From JAFCDQ01 sp964571335 (GTDB taxonomy: Archaea > Nanobdellota > Nanobdellia > Woesearchaeales > ARS49), in assembly GCA_964571335.1 (NCBI GenBank), contig CAZNAM010000001.1:1-26052 (forward strand): DNA of 26,052 bases. Reading direction: 5' to 3'. Under the pieces are notes generated by a model. The model was not told the DNA's origin. It ran no database searches and saw only the letters and a program-made list of their open reading frames with translations. Below are positions 12,370 through 19,481 of the stretch, one piece after another (the first letter of the stretch is position 1; each line of letters opens with the position of its first letter). A program made the translations under genes and the position numbers.

Positions 12370-13743
12370 ATGATATCTCCAAGTATGCGTTTGAAATGGT
12401 ATAAACAAAAAGCTGTGCAAGAGCACATTGTTAAAAATTCTGAAAATAAAGAGATTGCTGTTAACTTTGGAGGTGTGGGTTTTGGTAAAAGACCTGATGT
12501 AATCAAACATCCTAAAGATGTTCTTGAGTTTGCCAAAAAAGGAGCTACTTCTTTTCATTGTTCTGAAGAAACTTGGGATAATCCTCTTAATATTCAAACA
12601 GGTATGAGAAAAAAAGAATTAGATGAATTAAGGATTGGTTGGGATTTGATTCTTGACTTAGATTGTCCTGCTCTTGAACTTTCTCAAATCACAGGCCATG
12701 TTTTAATGGATGCTATAAAATATTATGGCATCAATAATTTTTCTGTTAAGTTTTCTGGAAATCATGGTTTTCACATAGGCATTCCTTTTGAAACTTTTCC
12801 TAAAACCATTAAAAAAAATCCGACTAAAAATTTATTTCCAGATGGCCCTAGAAAAATTGCTTCTTTTTTAAGAGAAAGAACTAAGCAAATTCTTGGAGAT
12901 AAAATGCTTGAATTTTATTCTTTGTCAAAAATTGCAAAACTTTCTGGAAAAGATGTTTCAGAATTATCAGATAAAGGTATTTTTAATCCTTATAATGCTG
13001 TTGAAGTTGATACTGTTTTAATTTCTTCCAGACATTTGTTTCGTATGCCTTATTCTTTTAATGAAAAATCTGGTTTGGTTTCTATTCCTGTTCTTCCAAA
13101 AGAAGTACTGTATTTTAATAAAAAAAATGCTGAATTCAACAAAGTCAACTTAGATTTGAAATTTATGGATAGAAAAAAGGTTGTTAGTGGTGAAGCTAGA
13201 AAACTTTTCATCCAAGCTTTTGATTTTGAAGAGGAAAAAAAGCAGTTTATTGAGAAAAAAGAACTATCAAAAAAGATGTATGTTGTTAATGAGGAGTTTG
13301 AAAAAATTACTGATAAAATTCCTGAAGAATTATTTCCTCCTTGTATCAAAAAAGGTCTTAAAGGGCTTATTGACGGTAAAAAAAGATTTATGTTTATTTT
13401 GATTAATTTTCTTTCATCTGTTGGCTGGAATCTTGAAGAAATTAAAGATATTTTATCCAAATGGAACAAAAGAAATGAAGAGCCTTTGAGAGAAACACTC
13501 ATTCAAGGTCAATTAAAACATAAGTTAGGAATTGGAAAAGAAGCAGTTCTTCCTCCAAATTGTGATAATAAAGCTTATATGATTGATATGCAGGTTTGTG
13601 AACCCGATAATTTTTGTAAAAAAATCAAAAATCCTGTTAATTATTCTGTTTTTAAGTATAAAAATATTAAAGCTGAAGAAAAAAAGAAACCTAAATCCAA
13701 AAAAATAAAAGAAAAAACAGAAGAATTAGAAAAAAAAGATTAA
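12370..13743 (+). CDS. priSL: Single-chain DNA primase: PriS catalytic core fused to PriL-type Fe-S domain
   Basis: 457 residues. The catalytic half is an archaeo-eukaryotic primase: DLILDLD with metal-binding D96 and D98, SGNHGFHI (129-136), VEVD with D214, and HLFRMPYSFNEKSGLV (222-237), matching the PriS order DxD, SGxxGxH, third Asp, RxP. After a helical linker, residues ~322-425 resemble the C-terminal domain of the large subunit: FPPC325 with a helical GLKGLIDGKKRF, then PPNC398, VC410 and FC416 before KKIKNPVNY. Those four Cys would hold the 4Fe-4S cluster. A Lys/Glu-rich tail closes the protein. Most archaea encode these as two genes; a fused form is known from Nanoarchaeum equitans. 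It makes primers at replication forks. Confidence 0.88.
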   Translation: MISPSMRLKWYKQKAVQEHIVKNSENKEIAVNFGGVGFGKRPDVIKHPKDVLEFAKKGATSFHCSEETWDNPLNIQTGMRKKELDELRIGWDLILDLDCPALELSQITGHVLMDAIKYYGINNFSVKFSGNHGFHIGIPFETFPKTIKKNPTKNLFPDGPRKIASFLRERTKQILGDKMLEFYSLSKIAKLSGKDVSELSDKGIFNPYNAVEVDTVLISSRHLFRMPYSFNEKSGLVSIPVLPKEVLYFNKKNAEFNKVNLDLKFMDRKKVVSGEARKLFIQAFDFEEEKKQFIEKKELSKKMYVVNEEFEKITDKIPEELFPPCIKKGLKGLIDGKKRFMFILINFLSSVGWNLEEIKDILSKWNKRNEEPLRETLIQGQLKHKLGIGKEAVLPPNCDNKAYMIDMQVCEPDNFCKKIKNPVNYSVFKYKNIKAEEKKKPKSKKIKEKTEELEKKD

Positions 13744-13779
13744 TTCTTTGTTTTTCACTGCTTCGTTGCTTCACAAAAC

Positions 13780-13797
13780 GTAATCTTTATAAAGTAA
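13780..13797 (+). promoter_or_regulatory. TATA box before the structured RNA
   Basis: GTAATCTTTATAAAGTAA contains CTTTATAAA (13785-13793), a near-consensus archaeal TATA box. The expected transcription start is about 13815, where the GC-rich structured stretch begins. No gene starts there. Confidence 0.6.
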
Positions 13798-13811
13798 ATA
13801 CTAATTTTTCT

Positions 13812-13925
13812 GGTTTGCTGACTAGCCTGGGAGCAAAAGCGGCTCAGTACAGTCTTGTCAAAAAAGAAATTGATGATTTTATCATCTACCCGTTTATAGG
13901 TAATTAATTTCATTTTTGACACACA
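13812..13925 (+). ncRNA. Candidate structured RNA or operon leader upstream of rpl3
   Basis: Intergenic stretch with no coding frame. The first 48 nt (13811-13858) are about 54% G+C, against the very AT-rich surroundings. Two domains can be drawn. (1) A hairpin 13820-13854 closed by GACT/AGTC, with an inner GAGC/GCTC stem. (2) A long stem of 16 positions with one mismatch, 13856-13871 with 13906-13921, enclosing two small hairpins: GATGAT-TTT-ATCATC (13872-13886) and TACC/GGTA (13887-13902). A good TATA box lies about 26 nt upstream. It matches no class I can recognise (tRNA, 5S, SRP or RNase P RNA). It could be a separate small RNA or the 5' leader of the ribosomal operon. Confidence 0.5.
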
Positions 13926-13955
13926 AAAATTTCATAAATTAGAATAATGGAATTT

Positions 13956-13970
13956 TTGGTGTTTTAAGAC
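13956..13970 (+). promoter_or_regulatory. Possible proximal promoter of the ribosomal operon
   Basis: TTGGTGTTTTAAGAC is centred about 33 nt before the rpl3 ATG at 13998. A second candidate, AATTTCATAAATTAG, lies at 13928-13942. Either could start the operon independently of the upstream RNA promoter. Confidence 0.3.
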
Positions 13971-13997
13971 TTCTTAGGCTTAAGTTTGTATGAAAAA

Positions 13998-14972
13998 ATG
14001 CCAAAAAAACATCATCCAAGACGAGGTTCATTGGCTGTTAGACCTAGAAAAAGGGCCAATAGTCAAAATGTTAGAGTTAGAAATTGGCCTTCTGTTTCTG
14101 ATAATAAACTTCTTGCTTTTGCAGGTTATAAAGCGGGTATGACTCACATTCTTATGAAGGATACAAGAGCAGGCATTCCTGAAAAAAATGCAACACTGAG
14201 TATACCTGTTACAATTATTGAATGCCCTCCTCTAAAAGTTATTGGTCTAAGAGGATATAAAAAAGACGTTTATGGTCTTTGTTGCTCAACCCAAAAATTT
14301 GTTGATAATATAGCAAAAATCGATAAACATCTTTCAAAAACTCTTATTCTTCCCAAAAAAGAACCAAAAACAATTGAACTTAATGATCTTGATGAAATCA
14401 GAATATTGGTTTGTACTCAACCATCTAAAACAAATATTGGTAAGAAAAAACCTGAAGTGTTTGAAATTGCTTTAGGTGGTAAGCAAGAAGATCAATTAAA
14501 ACTTGCAGAATCTTTACTAGGTAAAGAGATCAAAGCAAGTGATGTCTTTAAAGAAGGTGAAGAGTTAGATACTTCTTCAGTTACAAAAGGCAAGGGTTTT
14601 CAAGGCCCTGTTAAAAGACATGGAGTTAAAATTAGATTTCATAAAAGTGAAAAAACTAAGAGAGGCCCTGGTAGTCTTGGTCCTTGGCATGGCCCTAGAA
14701 TGTGGAAAGTTCCTCATGCAGGACAAATGGGTTATCATCAAAGATCAGAATATAATAAACAAGTATTTTTGATTAGTGATAAAGCAAATTTGATTAATCC
14801 TAAAGGAGGATTTATCAATTATGGTATTGTTAAAAATGATTTTATTATGATTAAAGGGAGTATTGGCGGTCCTAAAAAAAGACTTATCAAATTACTTTAT
14901 CCAATTAGACCTAATAAAAAACCTTTCAAATTATCCAAAATTGAATTTATTAGCCAGGAGTCTCAACAATGA
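13998..14972 (+). CDS. rpl3: Ribosomal protein uL3
   Basis: 324 residues; first gene of the superoperon. uL3 binds 23S rRNA early in large-subunit assembly and reaches toward the peptidyl-transferase centre. The N-terminus KKHHPRRGSLAVRPRKRA is the archaeal form. The C-terminal core has GPWHGPRMWKVPHAGQMG and a YHQRSEYNK continuation. A TTG four codons upstream is in frame, but the ATG at 13998 directly precedes the conserved PKKHHPRRGS and is the better start. It overlaps rpl4 by 4 nt (ATGA), so translation is coupled. Confidence 0.95.
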   Translation: MPKKHHPRRGSLAVRPRKRANSQNVRVRNWPSVSDNKLLAFAGYKAGMTHILMKDTRAGIPEKNATLSIPVTIIECPPLKVIGLRGYKKDVYGLCCSTQKFVDNIAKIDKHLSKTLILPKKEPKTIELNDLDEIRILVCTQPSKTNIGKKKPEVFEIALGGKQEDQLKLAESLLGKEIKASDVFKEGEELDTSSVTKGKGFQGPVKRHGVKIRFHKSEKTKRGPGSLGPWHGPRMWKVPHAGQMGYHQRSEYNKQVFLISDKANLINPKGGFINYGIVKNDFIMIKGSIGGPKKRLIKLLYPIRPNKKPFKLSKIEFISQESQQ

Positions 14973-15790
14973 AAGAAGTTAAGATTTTGAATTTAAATTG
15001 CGAAGAAACAGGAAAAATAAAACTTCCTGCCCAGTTTGAAGAACTTGTTAGACCTGATCTTATTAAAAGAGCTTTTTATGCTTTAATGAGTAATTCAAGA
15101 ACGCCTTATGGTGCTGCCCCAAGAGCAGGTAAATGTCATAGCGCAAGATTAAGTAAAAGAAGAAGAAAATATAGAGGTAGTTATGGTAAAGGTATTTCAA
15201 GAGTTCCAAGAAAAATCATGACTAGAAGAGGAATGCAGTTCAATTGGGTTGCTGCTTTTGCTCCTGGCACTGTTGGCGGTAGAAGAGCTTTTCCTCCAAC
15301 TGCTGAAAAAAATTGGAGTGTTAAGATTAATGATAAAGAAAGAAGAAAAGCAATCAGAAGTGCTTTATCCGCTACTTTTGATAAAAAATTCATTGAGTTA
15401 AGAAATCACAAAATTCCTTCTTCTTTTCCTTTTATTTTTTCTGATGATTTTGAAAACATAAAAAAAACTAATGAAGTTATTTCTCTTCTAAAAAAACTTG
15501 GTTTTGATGCAGAACTTAAAAGAAGTTCAAGAAAGAATATCAGAGCAGGTAAAGGCAAACTTAGAGGAAGAAAATACAAAAAAGCAAAAGGTGTTCTTAT
15601 TATATCTGGCAGTCAAAAAGCTGACATTATGAAAAGTGCCAATAATATTCCTGGTGTTGATATTGTTTTTGTCAAAAACATTAATGCTTTACTTTTAGCT
15701 CCTGGAGGAATTCCTGGAAGATTAACTATTTACACTAAAAAAGCTATTGACCTGATTGAAAAGGAGGCTCTTTTTGAAAATGGAAACTGA
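14969..15790 (+). CDS. rpl4: Ribosomal protein uL4
   Basis: 273 residues. uL4 binds 23S rRNA domain I and its long loop lines the exit tunnel. That loop is seen as RTPYGAAPRAGKCHSARLS followed by an Arg/Lys-rich stretch and FAPGTVGGRRAFPPTAEKNW (about residues 45-115). The C-terminal half has the globular Rossmann-like part (VLIISGSQKADI; NNIPGVDIV). The start has GGAG about 8 nt upstream and overlaps the uL3 stop. Its own stop lies 11 nt inside rpl23. Confidence 0.95.
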   Translation: MKEVKILNLNCEETGKIKLPAQFEELVRPDLIKRAFYALMSNSRTPYGAAPRAGKCHSARLSKRRRKYRGSYGKGISRVPRKIMTRRGMQFNWVAAFAPGTVGGRRAFPPTAEKNWSVKINDKERRKAIRSALSATFDKKFIELRNHKIPSSFPFIFSDDFENIKKTNEVISLLKKLGFDAELKRSSRKNIRAGKGKLRGRKYKKAKGVLIISGSQKADIMKSANNIPGVDIVFVKNINALLLAPGGIPGRLTIYTKKAIDLIEKEALFENGN

Positions 15791-16037
15791 CAAAGTTATC
15801 AAACATCCATTAGCTACTGAAAAAGCTATTAAGTTGATGGAATCTGAGAACAAGTTAGTTTTTGTTGTTGACTTTAAAGCAAGAAAAGCTGATGTCAAAA
15901 AAGCTGTTGAAGAAATGTTTAATGTTAAGATTGTTGATGTTAATACAGTTATTAGCAAGGGTAAAAAGAAAGCTTATGTTAAGTTTTCTGCAGAAACTCC
16001 TGCTATTGATATTGCAACAAAGATGGGTATAATGTAA
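15780..16037 (+). CDS. rpl23: Ribosomal protein uL23
   Basis: 85 residues from the ATG at 15780. An in-frame ATG eight codons upstream (15756) would put the GGAGG inside the gene, whereas from 15780 it lies about 12 nt upstream as a ribosome-binding site. uL23 sits at the tunnel exit and is the docking site for SRP and nascent-chain factors. Visible family motifs: KHPLATEKAIKLMESENKLV at the N-terminus and VKIVDVNTVISKGKKKAYV in the middle. It overlaps rpl4 by 11 nt and ends 1 nt before rpl2. Confidence 0.94.
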   Translation: METDKVIKHPLATEKAIKLMESENKLVFVVDFKARKADVKKAVEEMFNVKIVDVNTVISKGKKKAYVKFSAETPAIDIATKMGIM

Positions 16038-16038
16038 G

Positions 16039-16749
16039 ATGGGAAAGAGAATCATACAACAAGCCAGAGGAAAAGGCGGTCCAAGATATAAATCTCCTAG
16101 TTTCAGATATCTTGATGATATAAAATTTAGGTCTTTGGGTGTAGAAAACGTTAATGGTTTTGTAAGAGATTTTACTAAATGCCCTGGACATTATTGTCCT
16201 CTTGCAGCTATTGAATTCGAGGATGGTTTTAGATCTTTTATGATTGCTCCTGAAGGATTAAGAGTTGGAGATAAAATTTCATATTGTGATAATGAAGTTG
16301 AAGCAGGTAATGTACTTATTTTGAAAAATATTCCTGAAGGAACTGAAATTTTTAATATTGAATCTATGCCTGGAGATGGTGGAAAGTTTTGTAGAACCTC
16401 GGGAACATCTGCTAAAGTTGTTTCAAAAACAGAAACTCAGGCAGTTGTTTTATTGCCTTCAAAAAGAAAAAAGAATTTTAATTTAAAATGCAGAGCTTGT
16501 ATTGGGATTGTTGCAGGGGGAGGAAGACCTGAAAAACCTTTCTTAAAAGCAGGCAATAAACATCATGCAATGAAAGCAAGGAATAAGTTATATCCTTTAA
16601 CAAATGCTTCTGCAATGAATAATGTTGATCATCCTTTTGGTAATAAAAGGACTTCAAGAAAAGCAAGACAAAAAGGTGCTTCCAAGTTCGCACCACCAGG
16701 AAGAAAAGTAGGTAAATTATGGCCTAAGAGAACTGGTAAGAGGAATTAA
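16039..16749 (+). CDS. rpl2: Ribosomal protein uL2
   Basis: 236 residues, normal for archaea. uL2 organises 23S rRNA near the peptidyl-transferase centre and helps subunit joining. It starts GKRIIQQARGKGGPRYKSPS. The middle has an OB/SH3-like core (LRVGDKISYCDNEVEAGNVL; NIESMPGDGGKFCRTSGT). The catalytic-loop region reads AMNNVDHPFGNKR, in which the usual Gly-Gly-Gly run after DHPxG is replaced by a basic segment; the conserved His is kept. The C-terminus APPGRKVGKLWPKRTGKRN is typical. Confidence 0.95.
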   Translation: MGKRIIQQARGKGGPRYKSPSFRYLDDIKFRSLGVENVNGFVRDFTKCPGHYCPLAAIEFEDGFRSFMIAPEGLRVGDKISYCDNEVEAGNVLILKNIPEGTEIFNIESMPGDGGKFCRTSGTSAKVVSKTETQAVVLLPSKRKKNFNLKCRACIGIVAGGGRPEKPFLKAGNKHHAMKARNKLYPLTNASAMNNVDHPFGNKRTSRKARQKGASKFAPPGRKVGKLWPKRTGKRN

Positions 16750-16751
16750 AT

Positions 16752-17135
16752 ATGGCAAAGAAAGTTTTAACATTCAAAGGTAAAACCTTAGAGGAATTAA
16801 AAGAAATGGGTTTAACTGAATTTATGGATCTTATCAAATCTCGTTCAAGAAGAACTTTGAAGAGGGGATTTACTGATGCTCAAAAAATTTTATTGAAAAG
16901 ATTAAAGACTGCTAAAAAACCTTTGAAGACCCATTGCAGAGATATTGTTATTGTTCCAGATATGTTAGAGAAAAGAATTTTGGTTCATTCTGGTAAAGAA
17001 TGGGTTGCTGTTGAAATTAATATTGAAATGCTAGGTAAAAAACTTGGAGAGTTTGTTTTAACTCGTAAAAAAGTTGCACATAGTGCACCAGGTGTGGGAG
17101 CAACAAGATCAAGTAAGCATTTGTCTGTAAGATAA
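16752..17135 (+). CDS. rps19: Ribosomal protein uS19
   Basis: 127 residues, small-subunit head protein. The archaeal N-terminal extension starts FKGKTLEELKEMGLTEFMDL, followed by RSRRTLKRGF. The conserved core follows (KTHCRDIVIVPDMLEKRILV, HSGKEWVAVEI), ending with LGEFVLTRKKVAHSAPGVGA and SSKHLSVR, the part that contacts 16S rRNA and the A-site finger. GAGG about 10 nt upstream (AAGAGGAATTAAAT) serves as ribosome-binding site. The gap to rpl2 is 2 nt. Confidence 0.95.
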   Translation: MAKKVLTFKGKTLEELKEMGLTEFMDLIKSRSRRTLKRGFTDAQKILLKRLKTAKKPLKTHCRDIVIVPDMLEKRILVHSGKEWVAVEINIEMLGKKLGEFVLTRKKVAHSAPGVGATRSSKHLSVR

Positions 17136-17152
17136 AAATAAAATAATACAAA

Positions 17153-17581
17153 ATGAGCGAATATAAATATAGCACGGAATTGAAAGAGAATATGTGTAAG
17201 GCAGTTGGACTTGGCTTGCCTATTAGTAGTAAGCAAAGTATTGAAATTTGTAATAAAATAAGAGGGATGAAATTAGATAAAGCTCTTGTTTATTTAGATA
17301 GTGTTATTGAATTAAAACAAGCAGTTCCTTTTAGAAGATTTACAAACATACCTCATCAAGTAGGTACTGGTCCAGGAAGATTTCCTATAAAATCAAGCAG
17401 TCACATTCACAAAATCTTGAAATCTGCTGAAGCTAATGCTCAATTTAAAGGTTTGAGTGTTAATAATTTATTTATCAAACACATATCAGCTCAAAAAGGT
17501 TCAAAGACAATCAGATATGGCAGACGAAGAACCCAAACAAAAAGAACAAATATTGAAGTTGTTCTAGAGGAGAAAAAATGA
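17153..17581 (+). CDS. rpl22: Ribosomal protein uL22
   Basis: 142 residues. uL22 contributes the beta-hairpin that, with uL4, forms the exit-tunnel constriction. Archaeal features: YKYSTELKENMCKAVGLGLP at the start, then KQSIEICNKIRGMKLDKAL. The hairpin base includes VPFRRFTNIPHQVGTGPGRF, and the end has the basic RYGRRRTQTKRTNIEVVL. The 17-nt gap before it is the longest in the superoperon and has no Shine-Dalgarno. Its end overlaps rps3 by 4 nt (ATGA). Confidence 0.94.
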   Translation: MSEYKYSTELKENMCKAVGLGLPISSKQSIEICNKIRGMKLDKALVYLDSVIELKQAVPFRRFTNIPHQVGTGPGRFPIKSSSHIHKILKSAEANAQFKGLSVNNLFIKHISAQKGSKTIRYGRRRTQTKRTNIEVVLEEKK

Positions 17582-18276
17582 TTGAAAGAAAATTTGTGAG
17601 AGAGAACTTGAAAGAATATCAAATTAAAGAATACATTACTGAAACTTTGAAAAATGTAGGTCATAGTGAAACTAAGCTTCAAAGAACTCCTCTTGGTGAA
17701 AAAATTATTGTTTCAGCTTCACGTCCAGGTCTTGTTGTTGGTAGAAAAGGAGAAAATATCAAAAAATTAACTAACACTTTAAAAAATAAGTTTGGTTTAG
17801 AAAATCCTCAAATAGAAATTGATGAAGTAAAAAATCCAAATCTTGATGCTCAGATCGTTGCAGAAAGAATTGCTTCAACTCTTGAAAGATTTGGTTTGCA
17901 AAAATTTAAAGGAATAGGACATAGAACTCTACATGATGTTATGACTGCGGGTGCTAGAGGTGTTGAAATAATTATGTCTGGTAGAATTCCTAGTCAAAGA
18001 GCTAGAAGTTGGAGATTCTATGAAGGTTATTTAAAAAAATCAGGAGATGCTAGTAATAATGTGTTGAAATCAATAAGTTCTGCTACCTTAAAAACAGGTG
18101 CAGTAGGTATTAAAGTATCAATCATGCCTCCTGAATTAAGACTTCCTGATGATGTTAAAGTTAAAGATGAAATTACAGAAGAAAAAATAGAAATTGTAAA
18201 AAAAGTAGAAAAAGAAAAACCAGATAAAAAAGAAACAACAAAGAAGAAAACCAATAAAGAGGTTAAGAAGAAATGA
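17578..18276 (+). CDS. rps3: Ribosomal protein uS3
   Basis: 232 residues. uS3 lines the mRNA entry channel. The type II KH domain is clear, with the G-x-x-G loop in LVVGRKGENIKKL (about residues 52-64). The C-terminal domain includes GHRTLHDVMTAGARGVEIIM and SGRIPSQRARSWRF. Residues ~195-232 are a Lys/Glu-rich tail, probably flexible. It overlaps rpl22 and rpl29 by 4 nt each, so it is part of an unbroken coupled run. Confidence 0.95.
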   Translation: MIERKFVRENLKEYQIKEYITETLKNVGHSETKLQRTPLGEKIIVSASRPGLVVGRKGENIKKLTNTLKNKFGLENPQIEIDEVKNPNLDAQIVAERIASTLERFGLQKFKGIGHRTLHDVMTAGARGVEIIMSGRIPSQRARSWRFYEGYLKKSGDASNNVLKSISSATLKTGAVGIKVSIMPPELRLPDDVKVKDEITEEKIEIVKKVEKEKPDKKETTKKKTNKEVKKK

Positions 18277-18476
18277 AAATTAAAGAATTACGTTCACTTA
18301 ATCTGGAAGATTTAAAGAATAAAAAAATAGAAATTAGAAAAGAGTTAATGAAAGAACTAGCTATGAGCTCCACTGGCACTATTCCCAAAAATCCAGGAAA
18401 GATTGGTGCTATGAAAAAAACAATTGCAAGAATCAATATGACTCTTGCTGAGAAGGAGGCAAAGACTAAAGCATGA
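18273..18476 (+). CDS. rpl29: Ribosomal protein uL29
   Basis: 67 residues, two-helix protein near the tunnel exit next to uL23. Typical features: MKIKELRSLNLEDLKNKKIE, then IRKELMKELAM. A short loop leads into KNPGKIGAMKKTIARINMTL. Both ends overlap neighbours by 4 nt (ATGA), and the GGAGG inside its 3' end (18453-18457) probably serves the aIF1 start. Confidence 0.92.
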   Translation: MKIKELRSLNLEDLKNKKIEIRKELMKELAMSSTGTIPKNPGKIGAMKKTIARINMTLAEKEAKTKA

Positions 18477-18781
18477 CTGAAATTTGCCCAACTTGTGGAC
18501 TTCCAAAGGACTTGTGTGTTTGTGAAAGTATTGCAAAAGAAACTGTAAAAATCACAATCAAAATTGAAAAAAGAAAATTTGGAAAACAATACACCATTGT
18601 TGAAGGTATTGATGGCAAAGAAATCAACTTGAATGATTTGGTTAAAACACTAAAAGCAAAGCTTGCTTGTGGTGGAACAGCTAAAAGCGGCAAAATCGAA
18701 CTTCAAGGAGATCACAAACAAAAAATCAAGTCTTTGTTAATTGAAGCTGGTTTTGCACCAGAAACAATCAACATTAAATAA
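18473..18781 (+). CDS. sui1: Translation initiation factor aIF1 (SUI1 family)
   Basis: 102 residues. aIF1 binds the small subunit near the P site and proofreads start-codon selection. An N-terminal zinc-binding knuckle has C5-x2-C8 and C15-x-C17 (CPTCG, LCVC). The SUI1 core follows (ITIKIEKRKFGKQYTIVEGI; KLACGGTAKSGKIELQGDHK; then a C-terminal helix and strand). Its place after uL29 is normal for archaea. What is absent is the Rpp29 gene that commonly follows it. Confidence 0.95.
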   Translation: MTEICPTCGLPKDLCVCESIAKETVKITIKIEKRKFGKQYTIVEGIDGKEINLNDLVKTLKAKLACGGTAKSGKIELQGDHKQKIKSLLIEAGFAPETINIK

Positions 18782-18786
18782 TCACT

Positions 18787-18792
18787 AGGTGA
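18787..18792 (+). promoter_or_regulatory. Shine-Dalgarno that sets the uS17 start
   Basis: AGGTGA ends 5 nt before the ATG at 18798. An in-frame GTG at 18789 lies inside this site, so the ATG is preferred. Confidence 0.65.
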
Positions 18793-18797
18793 AGTTA

Positions 18798-19082
18798 ATG
18801 AAAGAAAAAATTGAAAAAATCGTAACCCATGGACGGGAATTCACAGGCGTTGTTGTTAGTGATAAAGCTAGTAAAAGTGTAACAGTTGAATGGGTGAAAA
18901 GAAAAAAAGTTCCAAAATATGAACGTTATGATGTGTTTAAAACAAAAGTAAAAGCACATAATCTTATTGGAGCAAAAATAGGAGATATTGTTGTAATAAA
19001 AGAGTGTAGACCATTAAGTAAAACAAAACATTTCCTTGTTACTAAAATAATAACTGATAAAACTGAAGAGGTTAGCAAATGA
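18798..19082 (+). CDS. rps17: Ribosomal protein uS17
   Basis: 94 residues from the ATG at 18798, chosen over a GTG at 18789 because the AGGTGA site then sits correctly. uS17 is a primary 16S rRNA binder with an OB fold: GREFTGVVVSDKASKSVTVE, then KYERYDVFKTKVKAHN, and KIGDIVVIKECRPLSKTKHF. It follows aIF1 by 16 nt with no Rpp29 gene between. It overlaps rpl14 by 4 nt. Confidence 0.94.
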   Translation: MKEKIEKIVTHGREFTGVVVSDKASKSVTVEWVKRKKVPKYERYDVFKTKVKAHNLIGAKIGDIVVIKECRPLSKTKHFLVTKIITDKTEEVSK

Positions 19083-19480
19083 AAGCGTTAGGAAGTAGAG
19101 TGCCAAAATCTTTACCTCATTACGCAAAGATTACTGCATGCGACAATAGTGGTGCAAGGATTTTGAAAGTTGTTAGTGTTAAAGGTTCCAAAACTGTTAA
19201 AGGTAGAAAACCTGCCGCAGGCATTGGTGATTTAATAATGGCTTCAGTTGTTGAAGGCAAACCTGATATGAGAAAACAGGTTGTCATGGCAGTTATTGTT
19301 CGTCAAAAAAAATCAATTAGAAGACAAAATGGTTTAAGAGTTAAATTTGAAGATAATGCTGCAGTTGTCATTAAAGATAAATTTGGTAATCCTAAAGGTA
19401 CTATGATTAAAGGCCCAATTGCTAAGGAGGTTGCTACTAGATGGCCTTTGATTGGTAAAGTAGCTAAAATTATTGTTTAA
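19079..19480 (+). CDS. rpl14: Ribosomal protein uL14
   Basis: 133 residues. uL14 is a beta-barrel at the subunit interface that contributes to intersubunit bridges and to the binding site for anti-association factors. Motifs: ITACDNSGARILKVVSVKGS, GIGDLIMASVVEGKPDMRKQ, and the C-terminal GPIAKEVATRWPLIGKVAKI. GAGGT about 6 nt upstream acts as ribosome-binding site. It ends 1 nt before rpl24. Confidence 0.95.
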   Translation: MKALGSRVPKSLPHYAKITACDNSGARILKVVSVKGSKTVKGRKPAAGIGDLIMASVVEGKPDMRKQVVMAVIVRQKKSIRRQNGLRVKFEDNAAVVIKDKFGNPKGTMIKGPIAKEVATRWPLIGKVAKIIV

Positions 19481-19481
19481 A

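Noticed and set aside
13140..13500. 150-codon antisense frame within the primase gene
   Set aside because: Ser/Phe/Leu-rich shadow of the coding strand with no upstream signal.
13812..13900. C/D-box guide RNA on either strand of the structured region
   Set aside because: Fragments like TGATGA and CTGA occur but not in the C-D'-C'-D order and spacing, and the extended helices do not fit a C/D guide. An H/ACA guide (ACA occurs at the 3' side of the long stem) cannot be fully excluded but lacks a clear pocket.
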